DNA of 64,000 bases. It comes from Yoonia litorea (GTDB lineage: Bacteria > Pseudomonadota > Alphaproteobacteria > Rhodobacterales > Rhodobacteraceae). The stretch lies in the NCBI RefSeq assembly GCF_900114675.1, contig NZ_FOZM01000001.1, forward strand, positions 1,178,001-1,242,000, in the 5' to 3' direction. This document shows, piece by piece, positions 32,624-41,064 of this stretch. The position numbers were made by a program, and so were the translations under genes. The notes beneath the pieces were generated by a model that saw nothing but the letters and a program-made list of their open reading frames with translations, had not been told where the DNA came from and searched no databases. How positions within the stretch are numbered: position 1 is the stretch's first letter; each line of letters begins with the position of its first letter.

Positions 32624-33973
32624 CTACCCCACACCCTGTGCCGTCATAGCATCAGCAACCTTCCTGAAACCTGCGATGTTTGCACCCTTGGCGTAATCTA
32701 CCGTGCCGTCGCGTGTTCCTTCGGTGACGCAGGCATCATGGATGCGCGACATGATCGCCTTGAGCGCCTTGTCGATTTCTTCTGCTTCATCGGAAAGTCG
32801 CTTGCGGTTTTGTGTGATCTCCAGACCTGAAACAGCAACACCACCCGCATTTGCCGCCTTGCCGGGCGCAAAGAGAACATCTGCCTTGGCAAAAACGTCT
32901 TTCGCCTTTGCTGTTGTCGGCATGTTTGCACCCTCAATGACGGCTTTCACACCGTTCTCGACCAGCTTTTTCGCATCGTCTTCCAGCAGTTCGTTCTGCG
33001 TCGCACACGGGGCCGCGATATCGACAGGCACTGACCATGGCGTTTCGCCTTCGGTCCAGCTGCCGCCAAATTCATCCACATAGGGCGCAAGCGTTGTCCC
33101 ACTTTGCGCCTTATGTTCGCGCACCCAAGCGATCTTTGCAGGTGTCAGCCCGTCTTCGTCGTAGATAAATCCACTGCTGTCAGACAGGGTCACAACCTTT
33201 GCCCCCATTTCAGCGGCCTTTTCGGCAGCATAGGTCGCGACATTTCCAGCACCTGAGATTGCGATTGTCTTGCCCTCAATATCTGCATCATGGGCTTTCA
33301 GCATCTCTTGCAGAAAGTACATCACGCCATAGCCTGTCGCTTCAGTCCGCATCGCGCTGCCACCGTAGGATTCTTCCTTTCCGGTGATCACGCCTTCGAA
33401 CTGTCCCGAAATGCGACGGTAGCTCCCAAAAAGGTAACCGATCTCGCGCGGGCCAACGTTGATGTCACCAGCCGGTACATCCACAGCCGCCCCGATGTGG
33501 CGGTGCAGCTCTTGCATGAATGCAGCGCAGAACCGCATGATTTCCGCGTCAGAGCGACCTGAGGGGTCAAAGTCCGAACCGCCCTTACCACCGCCCATCG
33601 GTAGCCCGGTGAGCGCGTTCTTGAAGGTCTGCTCAAACGCGAGGAATTTCAGAACGGACGGATTGACCGTAGGGTGAAACCGTAACCCACCCTTGTAAGG
33701 CCCAATGGCACCGTTGAACTGCACGCGGTAGCCGCGGTTCACTTCCACCTGACCTGAATCGTTCTGCCATGCGACCTGAAACGAAATCATCCGTTCCGGC
33801 TCGATCATCCGCTTGAAGATATTCGCATCCTTATAGGCCTGCGATTGGTCGATAATCGGTTTGATATCTTCCATCACCTCAATCACGGCCTGATGGAATT
33901 CAGGTTCGTGCGGAGCGTGTTGTTCAAGAAAGGCGGTGAGGCTGTCGTGGTCTGCGTCGAGAGAAAAGCTCAT
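32624..33973 (-). CDS. gdhA: NADP-specific glutamate dehydrogenase
   Basis: Reductive amination of 2-oxoglutarate with NADPH, linking ammonia to glutamate. The 449-residue hexameric-type GdhA shows the catalytic lysine motif LPMGGGKGGSDFDP, the PAGDINVGPREIGYLFG segment and the dinucleotide fold ISGAGNVATYAAEKA. Length is that of small bacterial GdhA. Its ATG overlaps the stop of the upstream flavin-fold gene (33970-33973). It is convergent with tRNA-Ser(CGA). Confidence 0.97.
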   Translation of the reverse strand: MSFSLDADHDSLTAFLEQHAPHEPEFHQAVIEVMEDIKPIIDQSQAYKDANIFKRMIEPERMISFQVAWQNDSGQVEVNRGYRVQFNGAIGPYKGGLRFHPTVNPSVLKFLAFEQTFKNALTGLPMGGGKGGSDFDPSGRSDAEIMRFCAAFMQELHRHIGAAVDVPAGDINVGPREIGYLFGSYRRISGQFEGVITGKEESYGGSAMRTEATGYGVMYFLQEMLKAHDADIEGKTIAISGAGNVATYAAEKAAEMGAKVVTLSDSSGFIYDEDGLTPAKIAWVREHKAQSGTTLAPYVDEFGGSWTEGETPWSVPVDIAAPCATQNELLEDDAKKLVENGVKAVIEGANMPTTAKAKDVFAKADVLFAPGKAANAGGVAVSGLEITQNRKRLSDEAEEIDKALKAIMSRIHDACVTEGTRDGTVDYAKGANIAGFRKVADAMTAQGVG

Positions 33974-34455
33974 GCGACGTCACTAAGCTTTGCATTGTCA
34001 CCCAGGTTCGGCCCGCCTTCAGAGAAATAGGCGCGTCCCATCTCAAGAGCTAGTGAGATATAGCCCTTTTGGTTATCCCAGAATTCCGCCTGAACAGGTG
34101 TCACCTTGACAATAGCGACGTCAGCCTTTTCGGGGTCATTTCCGAAAAACACTTCGGCATATGGCCCCCAGAGTTCTGCGATAAGCGCCTGATCGCGGCT
34201 TACCTCGCCATAACCGGACACAGAGGCAAACAGCATTTTTCCGGTATCAGCGAATGAAAGGGCAATGTCCTCATCCGCGTCCAGTTCAAAGACTTTTGCG
34301 CTGTCGCTGTCGGTCATAAACTGGATTGTCCGCGCCTCAGTGTCGATGTAGGGCGCCATTGGTCGCGAGCGGATCACGTCGCCGTCCTTGGTTGTCACCA
34401 TACAGACACCGATCTTTGCGATGATGTCCCAGAAGTGTTGCTTGTCGTCTGCCAT
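33970..34455 (-). CDS. Pyridoxamine 5'-phosphate oxidase-fold protein (general stress protein 26-like)
   Basis: A 161-residue split-barrel flavin-binding protein of the stress-protein-26 group: CMVTTKDGDVIRSRPM near the start, FMTDSDSAKVFEL, and SGYGEVSRDQALIAELWGP. Such proteins bind FMN or FAD; the substrate is unknown. The start at 34455 follows AGAGATGG; the longer reading from 34509 adds a polar tail with no support. It is translationally coupled to gdhA by a 4-bp overlap, an association worth noting though unexplained. Confidence 0.85.
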   Translation of the reverse strand: MADDKQHFWDIIAKIGVCMVTTKDGDVIRSRPMAPYIDTEARTIQFMTDSDSAKVFELDADEDIALSFADTGKMLFASVSGYGEVSRDQALIAELWGPYAEVFFGNDPEKADVAIVKVTPVQAEFWDNQKGYISLALEMGRAYFSEGGPNLGDNAKLSDVA

Positions 34456-34523
34456 ATTCCATCTCTTTTTGCTTTCGCGTTCCTGACTGAACGTGTTTGG
34501 GTCAACCAAGTTCCGTCAGAAGG

Positions 34524-36173
34524 CTAGAACGTCTCGTCAATTGAACCGAGGCGGCGCGTCAGTTCCATGTTCTCGCGGTAGTCAATCGGGATCACCACCA
34601 TTGCCGGGCCTTTGTGGGCAAGCGCGTTGCGTAGGCACTCTTTCAGGTCAGACGCATTCTGACACGCCTGATGATGCCAGCCCATTGACTGACAAAGTGC
34701 TGCCCAATCAGGATTGTTAAACGACAGATCCGTATGTGAGCCGAAATCCTGCTCCTGTTTCCAAGCGATCAGACCGTAAGCCTTGTCCTCCCAGACCAGT
34801 ACAGTGATATCGGACCCCAGCCGCGACGCTGTCTCCATCTCCTGGACGTTCATCATGATGTCGCCGTCGCCGACAATTGCCATGATCTGCGCATCAGGGT
34901 GGGCTTGCTTTGCAGCGATCGCCCCGGGCAGTGGCAATCCCATCGAACAAAAACCATTCGAGATCAGGCAGGTGTTCGGCTCATGCGCCTGAAAATGTCT
35001 TGCCACCCACATCTTATGCGCGCCAACGCCAGAGAGCAGGATATCATTGGCCTCAAGCACATCGCGTACATCCGCGATTGCCTTTTGCGGTCTGATAGAG
35101 CCTTCGGTCTGATCGTCTGTATGTGCCGCAAATTCGTCTTGCATCGTCTTGCGCAATTTTGCCTGCGCGGCAAAGTCGTAATCGGGCGCGCCGTCACGCG
35201 CGACGAGGGCGTTCAGCGTGGCGAGCCCGTGCGCAATGTCACCGACCACTTCGATTGTGGGCTGATAGAATTTATCACTTTCCGCCGGATCGAAGTCGAG
35301 GTGGATGATCTCCTTTTCACATTCGGCGTTCCATTTTGCAGGGCCGTACTCGACCGGATCGTAGCCAATCGTCACGATCACATCGGCTGCATTGATGGCA
35401 AGCTGTGGAAAGTCGCGCTGCCCCATGCCGACCGTGAAAAGGCATCTGGGATCATCAAGATCGAGCGCGCCTTTGGCCATGAAGGTCATCAGCGCGCCGA
35501 TCCCTGTCTTGGCACAGAACGCGCGCAATTCGCGGCTGGCGCGGGCCCTGATTGCGCCGTTGCCAGCGATGATCAGCGGCGATTTGGCTGTTTTGAGCCT
35601 GTCCCAGACCTCTTCAATGATGCGGGTGTCGGGAACCGGACGATAAAGCCGGGTGGCATTCAGCGGTGTCTCTTCTGTCTCCATGGCCGCAACATCTTCA
35701 GCCAGTTCGATGTGACAGGCCCCGGGTTTTTCGGCCACGGCGAGTTTAATGGCCTTGTGCACGATTTCGGGGATGTTGTCGGGGTGATTGACGGCACAGC
35801 TCCATTTTGTGACAGGGCGATACATCTCCACGACGTTCATCACCTGATGGCTTTCCTTGTGCTGGCGTGTGAGCGCCCCCTGCCCCGTGATGACAAGAAC
35901 CGGCGCGTTATCCATGTCGGCATCTGCCACACCGGTGATCAGGTTTGTGGCACCCGGCCCCAACGTGCCAAGGCAAACCCCGATCTTACCTGTCAGACGG
36001 CCATAGACGCCCGCCATGAAGGCTGCGCCCTGTTCATGCCGCGTCAAAATGAACTCGATCGAAGAATTTTCGAGCGACTGCATGAAGTCGGCATTTTCCT
36101 CACCTGGCACACCATAGATGCGCTCAACGCCCTCAGCCTCGAGACAACGCACAAAGAGATCCGATGCCTTCAT
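34524..36173 (-). CDS. Acetolactate synthase large-subunit-like TPP enzyme
   Basis: A 549-residue thiamine-diphosphate enzyme with all three domains: the N-terminal PYR domain with the catalytic glutamate E47 (RHEQGAAFMAG), a central domain, and the C-terminal PP domain with the metal/TPP motif starting GDGDIMMN. It resembles catabolic AlsS-type acetolactate synthases more than glyoxylate carboligase or oxalyl-CoA decarboxylase. No ilvN-like small subunit or alsD is adjacent, so product and role (branched-chain synthesis or overflow) are open. A 14-codon ORF with its own ribosome site overlaps its start. Confidence 0.85.
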   Translation of the reverse strand: MKASDLFVRCLEAEGVERIYGVPGEENADFMQSLENSSIEFILTRHEQGAAFMAGVYGRLTGKIGVCLGTLGPGATNLITGVADADMDNAPVLVITGQGALTRQHKESHQVMNVVEMYRPVTKWSCAVNHPDNIPEIVHKAIKLAVAEKPGACHIELAEDVAAMETEETPLNATRLYRPVPDTRIIEEVWDRLKTAKSPLIIAGNGAIRARASRELRAFCAKTGIGALMTFMAKGALDLDDPRCLFTVGMGQRDFPQLAINAADVIVTIGYDPVEYGPAKWNAECEKEIIHLDFDPAESDKFYQPTIEVVGDIAHGLATLNALVARDGAPDYDFAAQAKLRKTMQDEFAAHTDDQTEGSIRPQKAIADVRDVLEANDILLSGVGAHKMWVARHFQAHEPNTCLISNGFCSMGLPLPGAIAAKQAHPDAQIMAIVGDGDIMMNVQEMETASRLGSDITVLVWEDKAYGLIAWKQEQDFGSHTDLSFNNPDWAALCQSMGWHHQACQNASDLKECLRNALAHKGPAMVVIPIDYRENMELTRRLGSIDETF

Positions 36174-36214
36174 GCCGACACCACCACGGCAGGTTCAATT
36201 TCAGTCGTCCGCAT
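36170..36214 (-). CDS. Possible 14-codon leader peptide of the acetolactate-synthase-like gene
   Basis: ATG at 36214 lies seven bases after AGAGGA and opens a 14-residue ORF, MRTTEIEPAVVVSA, whose TGA overlaps the downstream ATG (ATGA). Three consecutive GTG valine codons occur at positions 10-12. The downstream gene lacks a good ribosome site of its own, so the mini-ORF may deliver ribosomes to it. Inferred only. Confidence 0.35.
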   Translation of the reverse strand: MRTTEIEPAVVVSA

Positions 36215-36339
36215 CTTTCAATCCTCTTCTTCAACTTGAAAAGGCAGCTAGCCTGATCACGGCATCCGTCGAGGTGGGATGAGAGGCGCTGGTGGCTCAG
36301 GCAGACATGAAAGCCAACTCGGGTGCGTTTAAAGTGGTA

Positions 36340-37368
36340 CTATTCCTGCTCCATCGCGTCTTCCCAACTGGACAGGAAGGCGCGGCGTGTCAGCGGGTCA
36401 AGATGCACCATCAGGGCTGGTCCAAGCCGGATCGGGCCGAATTCCGGCGTCCCTTGTCGCGCGTGAGGTTGGAGCGGCGGGAACGCCCATGTTTGCTCCT
36501 CGGCCAGCCCTGCAAGGATCAGCGCATCAAGAAAGGCGCCAGCCCCCGTCACATTCTCTGCTGTCCGCGGGATGAGCGCTGTTCGCAACATGTTGTTACC
36601 AAAATCCTCAAGCTGAAGGATTTCCATCCGGTCCCCACCTTCCTGAGTGCGACGGCGTTCGGCATAGCTGCCGAGTACGTTATAGGCGATGGCCAGTTCA
36701 CCGCTGATCACGTCGTCGATCATCTGGGCCGAGCAGCAATAAAGGCGCGGCTGCAAGCGGCCAATCACTTCGGACAAGCGCCAGAACACATCAGAGTTTC
36801 GTGCTTCCTGCGTGGCGAATAGATAGCCTAAACCGCTGGTCCTGACGTCATAGGTGCCAACCGATTGGTCAAACCGTTCTGGATAGTCTCTGAGAATCGA
36901 AATCAGTTCCTGCCGCGTCGCCGGAAGATCAATACCGCTGAAGCGTTCGCGCGAAATCACGGCAACAGCGGGTTCAGAGGTGAACGCAAAAACCAGATCA
37001 CGCCACTGTGCCCAGTCCGGCAATCGGGCCGTCGCATCAGATCCATAGGCCTGTGCATACCCGTCATTGGCCAGTTGGAACTGCAGATCCATCGCAGAAG
37101 ATAGTACGATATCGAACTTCATGCCTTCGGTGATGGCGGCATATATCTCTGTGCTAGAGGCGACTGTATAATCGACCCCGATTGCAGGCTGGTCTTGCTG
37201 GAACTGCCGGATGAACGGTTCGAACACGTCGAGATCTGCGGTGGACAGGACGGAAATCATCGCGCCCCCCTCTCCGGGATAAGATTTGCGATCTTCGACT
37301 TCCAATGCCGGTAAGGCAGAGGCCCAAACGGCGAGGATCAAGCCTTTGGCAATGTCAGAATAGCGCAT
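36340..37368 (-). CDS. Periplasmic binding protein linked to a TctE-type sensor kinase
   Basis: A 342-residue exported protein: signal MRYSDIAKGLILAVWASALPALE, then an iron(III)/spermidine-type ABC binding fold (VLSTADLDVFEPFIRQFQ, FDIVLSSAMDLQ, GELAIAYNVLGSYAERR). No ABC permease or ATPase gene is nearby. Instead it overlaps the sensor kinase gene by 31 bp and forms one operon with kinase and regulator. I infer that it is a co-sensor presenting a ligand to the kinase rather than a transport component. Confidence 0.8.
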   Translation of the reverse strand: MRYSDIAKGLILAVWASALPALEVEDRKSYPGEGGAMISVLSTADLDVFEPFIRQFQQDQPAIGVDYTVASSTEIYAAITEGMKFDIVLSSAMDLQFQLANDGYAQAYGSDATARLPDWAQWRDLVFAFTSEPAVAVISRERFSGIDLPATRQELISILRDYPERFDQSVGTYDVRTSGLGYLFATQEARNSDVFWRLSEVIGRLQPRLYCCSAQMIDDVISGELAIAYNVLGSYAERRRTQEGGDRMEILQLEDFGNNMLRTALIPRTAENVTGAGAFLDALILAGLAEEQTWAFPPLQPHARQGTPEFGPIRLGPALMVHLDPLTRRAFLSSWEDAMEQE

Positions 37369-38708
37369 GCGCCCTGTCCTTTCGGGTTGTCGGCCAATTC
37401 AATGCCTCCGCCATGGGCCTGCAAGACCTCGCTTGCAATCGTGAGCCCGAGGCCTGAGCCTACAACATCAGTGACTGTCGCACCTCTGGCGAAACGCTTT
37501 GTCAGATCGGTGGTTGATTGGCCTGCCAGACCCGGCCCCTGATCGCAAATCCGCAAACACGCCATGTCGCCCTGTTGGTCAACGGTGAGGCTGATTTGTG
37601 TCTCGTCAGGTGAATATTTGATGGCGTTGTCCAAAACATTACGCAGCGCGCTTTCAAGCAGAACTTTGTCGCCCAGTGTTGCCACATCAGACGTCTCCAG
37701 TCTGATCTCGATGTCCTTGAGGCCCGCCGTCGGTTCCAGTGCTGCCGCAACCGAGGCTGCAAGCTCAGCAAGGTTGATTGTGTCGCGCGACAAATCTTCA
37801 ATCCGGTAAGCAACAGTCGCATGATCAAGCAACTGCCCCGCAGACCGCGAGCTTTCATCAATCGCTCTGATCATTTGGCGAAGCCGCTGCTTGTCGTCAT
37901 GCGATTGCGCACCATGAAGCGCCACTTCGGCCTGCGCGCGCACGGTTGCCAGCGGTGTCCTGACGCGGTGCGCCGCCTCAGCTATAAACTCCTCTGAACG
38001 GCGCAATGATCCCGCCAGTCTTTCCATGAAGCGGTTCAGCGACCCGATGAGCGGGGTGAGCTCACTTGGCGCCTGCCGCCTGACGGGGCGCAAATCGGTC
38101 GGACCTCGCCGCGCGACAGCCTGTGCCAGCTCGTTGAGTGGACGCAAGGACAGTTGTGCGACGAACCCGGTCAGCGCGACGGCCAAAACGAAAAACGCCA
38201 CCGACAAAGCCGCCGCAGTTTCGGAAAGATCGCCTGCGATCGTCCCGATACCATTCCGTGTCTGGGCCAGCGAGACCGTGACAGGCACGGCCTCCTCTCC
38301 GGCCAGAACAGTGCGTGTCATACGCACCATACGCAAAGGCACATCAAGATATTCGGTCGTCTCGAACCGGACTTCACCGGCGGCAGGTGCGATGCTTCCG
38401 GTCGTGAGATCTTCATAGCCCGTCAAGATCTCACCTGCTGTCTCAATCTGGTAAAAGACACGGTCCTCGCTTACGGCACCGAGCATTGCAAAGGCGGCGT
38501 AAGGCAGTTCCAGCCGCACCTCGCCACCTTCACTGCGAATTGCCTCGGCGATGATCGTCGCTGAGGCGGCCAGAATATTGTCTTGCGTCCGCTCAGCCGC
38601 CTGACGGGCAAAGCTTGCAACCATCGACCATGACAGCAGCGACAAGAGCGCTGCGACGAGCGCCAGCGAAATCGTCATCCGACGGCGGATTGATCCCGTC
38701 GGGTTCAT
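37338..38708 (-). CDS. tctE: TctE-like sensor histidine kinase
   Basis: A 456-residue kinase with transmembrane segments at about 12-33 and 165-187, a periplasmic region of some 130 residues between them, a HAMP-like linker, the histidine box EAAHRVRTPLATVRAQAEVAL (H247) and a C-terminal ATPase domain (NVLDNAIKYS, DQGPGLAG, GSGLGLTI). It matches TctE-type kinases that respond to tricarboxylates. It starts within the stop of the tctD-like gene and is followed by the binding protein, making a three-component set next to tctCBA. Confidence 0.85.
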   Translation of the reverse strand: MNPTGSIRRRMTISLALVAALLSLLSWSMVASFARQAAERTQDNILAASATIIAEAIRSEGGEVRLELPYAAFAMLGAVSEDRVFYQIETAGEILTGYEDLTTGSIAPAAGEVRFETTEYLDVPLRMVRMTRTVLAGEEAVPVTVSLAQTRNGIGTIAGDLSETAAALSVAFFVLAVALTGFVAQLSLRPLNELAQAVARRGPTDLRPVRRQAPSELTPLIGSLNRFMERLAGSLRRSEEFIAEAAHRVRTPLATVRAQAEVALHGAQSHDDKQRLRQMIRAIDESSRSAGQLLDHATVAYRIEDLSRDTINLAELAASVAAALEPTAGLKDIEIRLETSDVATLGDKVLLESALRNVLDNAIKYSPDETQISLTVDQQGDMACLRICDQGPGLAGQSTTDLTKRFARGATVTDVVGSGLGLTIASEVLQAHGGGIELADNPKGQGACAILTLPKA

Positions 38709-39367
38709 GCAATTTCAACCCTGTATCCAAGACCGCGCACGGTTTCGATCCGCACAGATGTTGCCGCCAGTTTTTTGCGCAAGCGGGCGACGTAAACTTC
38801 GATTGCGTTTTCTGTGACGTCGCTATCGTAAGAAAACAGACGATCCATCAGCTGCGCCTTGGAAAGGATCTGTCCGGGCCTGCGGGCAAAAACCTCTAGC
38901 AAGCGCAGTTCCCGGTTGCGGAATTCAATCGTCATGTCGCGTTCGCGAAGCTGCCCTGACGTCAGATCAAAGACAGCCTTTCCCAATGCGATTTCATTGC
39001 GGGCCGACCCACCGCGCCGACGGATCACCGCGCGGCAGCGCGCCTCCAGCTCGGCAAAATCAAAGGGTTTGGTGATGTAGTCGTCGGCCCCCTGATCAAG
39101 CGCACCGACGCGGTCGCTGACCTGACTGCGCGCTGTCAGCATGATGACAGGCGTTGCGATCCGGTCCCGGCTTGCTGCAAGAAATTCCCGTCCGTCGCCA
39201 TCAGGCAACATCACGTCAAGCAAGATCAGATCATATTCTGCCGCCGACAGGCAGGCGCTCGCCGTTGCAAGATCTGGTGCGTGATCAACTGCGTGGCCGT
39301 CAATTTCCAGACGCTGCACAACAGCTCCGGCCAGTTCTGCGTGATCTTCGACCAGTAAATATCGCAT
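38705..39367 (-). CDS. tctD: TctD-like response regulator
   Basis: A 220-residue OmpR-family regulator: receiver domain with D51 (LILLDVMLPDGDGRE), lysine in the YITKPFDF switch segment, and a winged helix ending in RIETVRGLGYRVEIA. It faces away from tctCBA with 134 bases between the starts, the usual layout for tctD/tctE control of that transporter. Two GTGTCAG repeats in the gap are candidate binding sites. Confidence 0.87.
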   Translation of the reverse strand: MRYLLVEDHAELAGAVVQRLEIDGHAVDHAPDLATASACLSAAEYDLILLDVMLPDGDGREFLAASRDRIATPVIMLTARSQVSDRVGALDQGADDYITKPFDFAELEARCRAVIRRRGGSARNEIALGKAVFDLTSGQLRERDMTIEFRNRELRLLEVFARRPGQILSKAQLMDRLFSYDSDVTENAIEVYVARLRKKLAATSVRIETVRGLGYRVEIA

Positions 39368-39420
39368 ATATGTCAGCGCCTTAGGATGCCAAAGCTGATT
39401 TCTTGCCGGATTGCAGTGCC

Positions 39421-39438
39421 GTGTCAGGCCTGTGTCAG
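39421..39438 (+). promoter_or_regulatory. Direct repeat GTGTCAG, possible TctD operator
   Basis: GTGTCAG at 39421-39427 and again at 39432-39438, repeated at 11 bases, about one helical turn. A related GTGTTGA follows at 39445 and TGTCAG at 39371. OmpR-family regulators typically bind such phased direct repeats. The site lies 64-81 bases before the tctC start. Confidence 0.45.
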
Positions 39439-39501
39439 CTTGCTGTGTTGACCTTCATTCATGGGCAGCGGAGGGCTGCCTGTCAAATGGGAGGAATTCA
39501 C

Positions 39502-40488
39502 ATGAGCACCTTTGGGTGGACCCGTCGCACCGTCATGGCTGCGGCAACAGCAACATTCGCACTCGGCAGCATGGCCCACGCAGGTGGCCACCAGGTTCTG
39601 GAGGAAGTGCACTTTCTGATCCCCGGCGGTGCCGGCGGTGGCTGGGACGGTACAGCACGCGGCACAGGCGAAGCCTTGACCGAGTCCGGTCTGGTCGGCT
39701 CGGCGTCTTATGAAAACATGTCCGGCGGTGGCGGCGGTGTGGCGATTGCCCACCTGATCGAAAACGCAGACTCGCTTGGCAACACCATGATGGTGAACTC
39801 GACACCGATCGTGATCCGCTCACTGACCGGCGTTTTCCCGCAAAGCTTCCGTGATCTGACGTTGGTCGCAGGCACGATCGGTGACTACGCCGCGCTTGTG
39901 GTGAGCGCAGACAGCGACATCGACAACATGGAAGAGCTGCTTGCGGCATACCGTGAAGACGGCATGTCATTTGCCATCGGGGGCGGCTCCGTCCCAGGCG
40001 GTATGGACCACCTTGTTGCCGCTATGGCGATGCAGGCCGCTGGCGAAGATCCCACAGCCTTCAACTACATTCCCTATGACGCAGGTGGTGCAGCGATGGC
40101 CGGCCTCTTGTCCGGCGAAATTCAGGCGCTTTCCACAGGCTTCTCTGAAGCTGTTGCACTTGCACAGCAAGGTGAGGTCAAAATCCTCGGTGTGACAGCG
40201 CCAGAGCGTGTTGACGCCTTTGCCGATGCGCCAACCATGATGGAACAGGGTCTGGACACCACCTTCGTCAACTGGCGCGGCTTCTTTGCAGCACCTGGCA
40301 TCTCAGACGAACAGCTTGGCAAGTTCCAGGACGCTCTGACCAAGATGTACGACACACCAGAGTGGGAAGAAGTGCGCGCCCGTAACGGTTGGGTGAACAT
40401 CCACAACAACGGCGACGAGTTCCGCGCTTTCCTGGAAGAACAGGAACAGGTCATCGGTGATCTGATGCGCACGCTCGGCTTCCTCTAG
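39502..40488 (+). CDS. tctC: Tripartite tricarboxylate transporter substrate-binding protein
   Basis: Periplasmic receptor of the TTT system, which moves citrate and other organic acids with the TctB/TctA membrane proteins. The 328-residue protein has a twin-arginine-like signal peptide (TRRTVMAAATATFALGSMAHA) and the Bug/TctC fold: HFLIPGGAGGGWDGTARG near the start, SFRDLTLVAGTIGDYAALVV and AIGGGSVPGGMDHLVAAMA. GGGAGG precedes the ATG at 39502; the upstream reading from 39403 is not used. First gene of a five-gene run. Confidence 0.95.
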   Translation: MSTFGWTRRTVMAAATATFALGSMAHAGGHQVLEEVHFLIPGGAGGGWDGTARGTGEALTESGLVGSASYENMSGGGGGVAIAHLIENADSLGNTMMVNSTPIVIRSLTGVFPQSFRDLTLVAGTIGDYAALVVSADSDIDNMEELLAAYREDGMSFAIGGGSVPGGMDHLVAAMAMQAAGEDPTAFNYIPYDAGGAAMAGLLSGEIQALSTGFSEAVALAQQGEVKILGVTAPERVDAFADAPTMMEQGLDTTFVNWRGFFAAPGISDEQLGKFQDALTKMYDTPEWEEVRARNGWVNIHNNGDEFRAFLEEQEQVIGDLMRTLGFL

Positions 40489-40504
40489 GACGCATCTGAC
40501 AAAC

Positions 40505-40529
40505 GCCGCTCCGCGACACGCGGGGCGGC
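40505..40529 (+). other. Strong stem-loop between tctC and tctB
   Basis: An 11-bp stem (40505-40515 with 40519-40529, one G-U pair, loop ACA) lies 17 bases after the tctC stop. It is not followed by a T run, so it is more likely a 3'-end stabiliser or partial terminator that keeps the binding protein more abundant than the membrane subunits. Confidence 0.7.
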
Positions 40530-40563
40530 AACCTAATTCATCTGTTTTGGGGAGGGACAGACC

Positions 40564-41061
40564 ATGGCGCTTGATCGCTGGATCGCGCTGATCTTCGTGA
40601 CATTCTGCTGCATCTACGGTTATGCCGCATTCTTTACGATGGACCAGCTTTTACCACCGTTTATGCAACGCAATCCTGTCTGGCCTTCAACCTTTCCCAA
40701 GGTGCTGTCCGTTCTTGGCATTATCGTTGGTCTGATCGTCCTTTTCGGTATTGAAAAAGCTGATGATGAGGCTGCGACGCCAAGCGCATCGGACATCAAT
40801 TATCGTCGCTTGCATGAATACAAGCTCGGACAGGCCATCGCCCTTTTGCTGTTGATGGTCGTCTATGCGCTGACGCTGCGCGGTGCGGGGTTCCTGCTTG
40901 CAACGACCGTCTTTCTTGTTGCGGGCAGTGCGATACTGGGGGAACGCAAGTTCCACATCATGATCCCTGTCTCAGCGGGCGCGACGCTCTTTGTTTGGTA
41001 TCTGGTGCAAGAGGTGCTTGGCATCTTCCTGCGTCCCTGGCCATTCTTCATGGGGAACTAG
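40564..41061 (+). CDS. tctB: Tripartite tricarboxylate transporter small membrane subunit
   Basis: A 165-residue membrane protein with about four helices (residues 9-26, 43-61, 83-103 and 105-150 region) and a polar loop in the middle, the typical TctB topology. It starts after a GGGAGG ribosome site and ends three bases before tctA. TctB is the small partner of TctA in proton- or sodium-driven uptake. Confidence 0.93.
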   Translation: MALDRWIALIFVTFCCIYGYAAFFTMDQLLPPFMQRNPVWPSTFPKVLSVLGIIVGLIVLFGIEKADDEAATPSASDINYRRLHEYKLGQAIALLLLMVVYALTLRGAGFLLATTVFLVAGSAILGERKFHIMIPVSAGATLFVWYLVQEVLGIFLRPWPFFMGN

Positions 41062-41064
41062 GAC

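Noticed and set aside
34899..36239. 446-codon plus-strand open frame
   Set aside because: It is antisense to the acetolactate-synthase-like gene, whose domains are intact on the minus strand. The antisense product has no recognisable domain and a composition typical of shadow frames.
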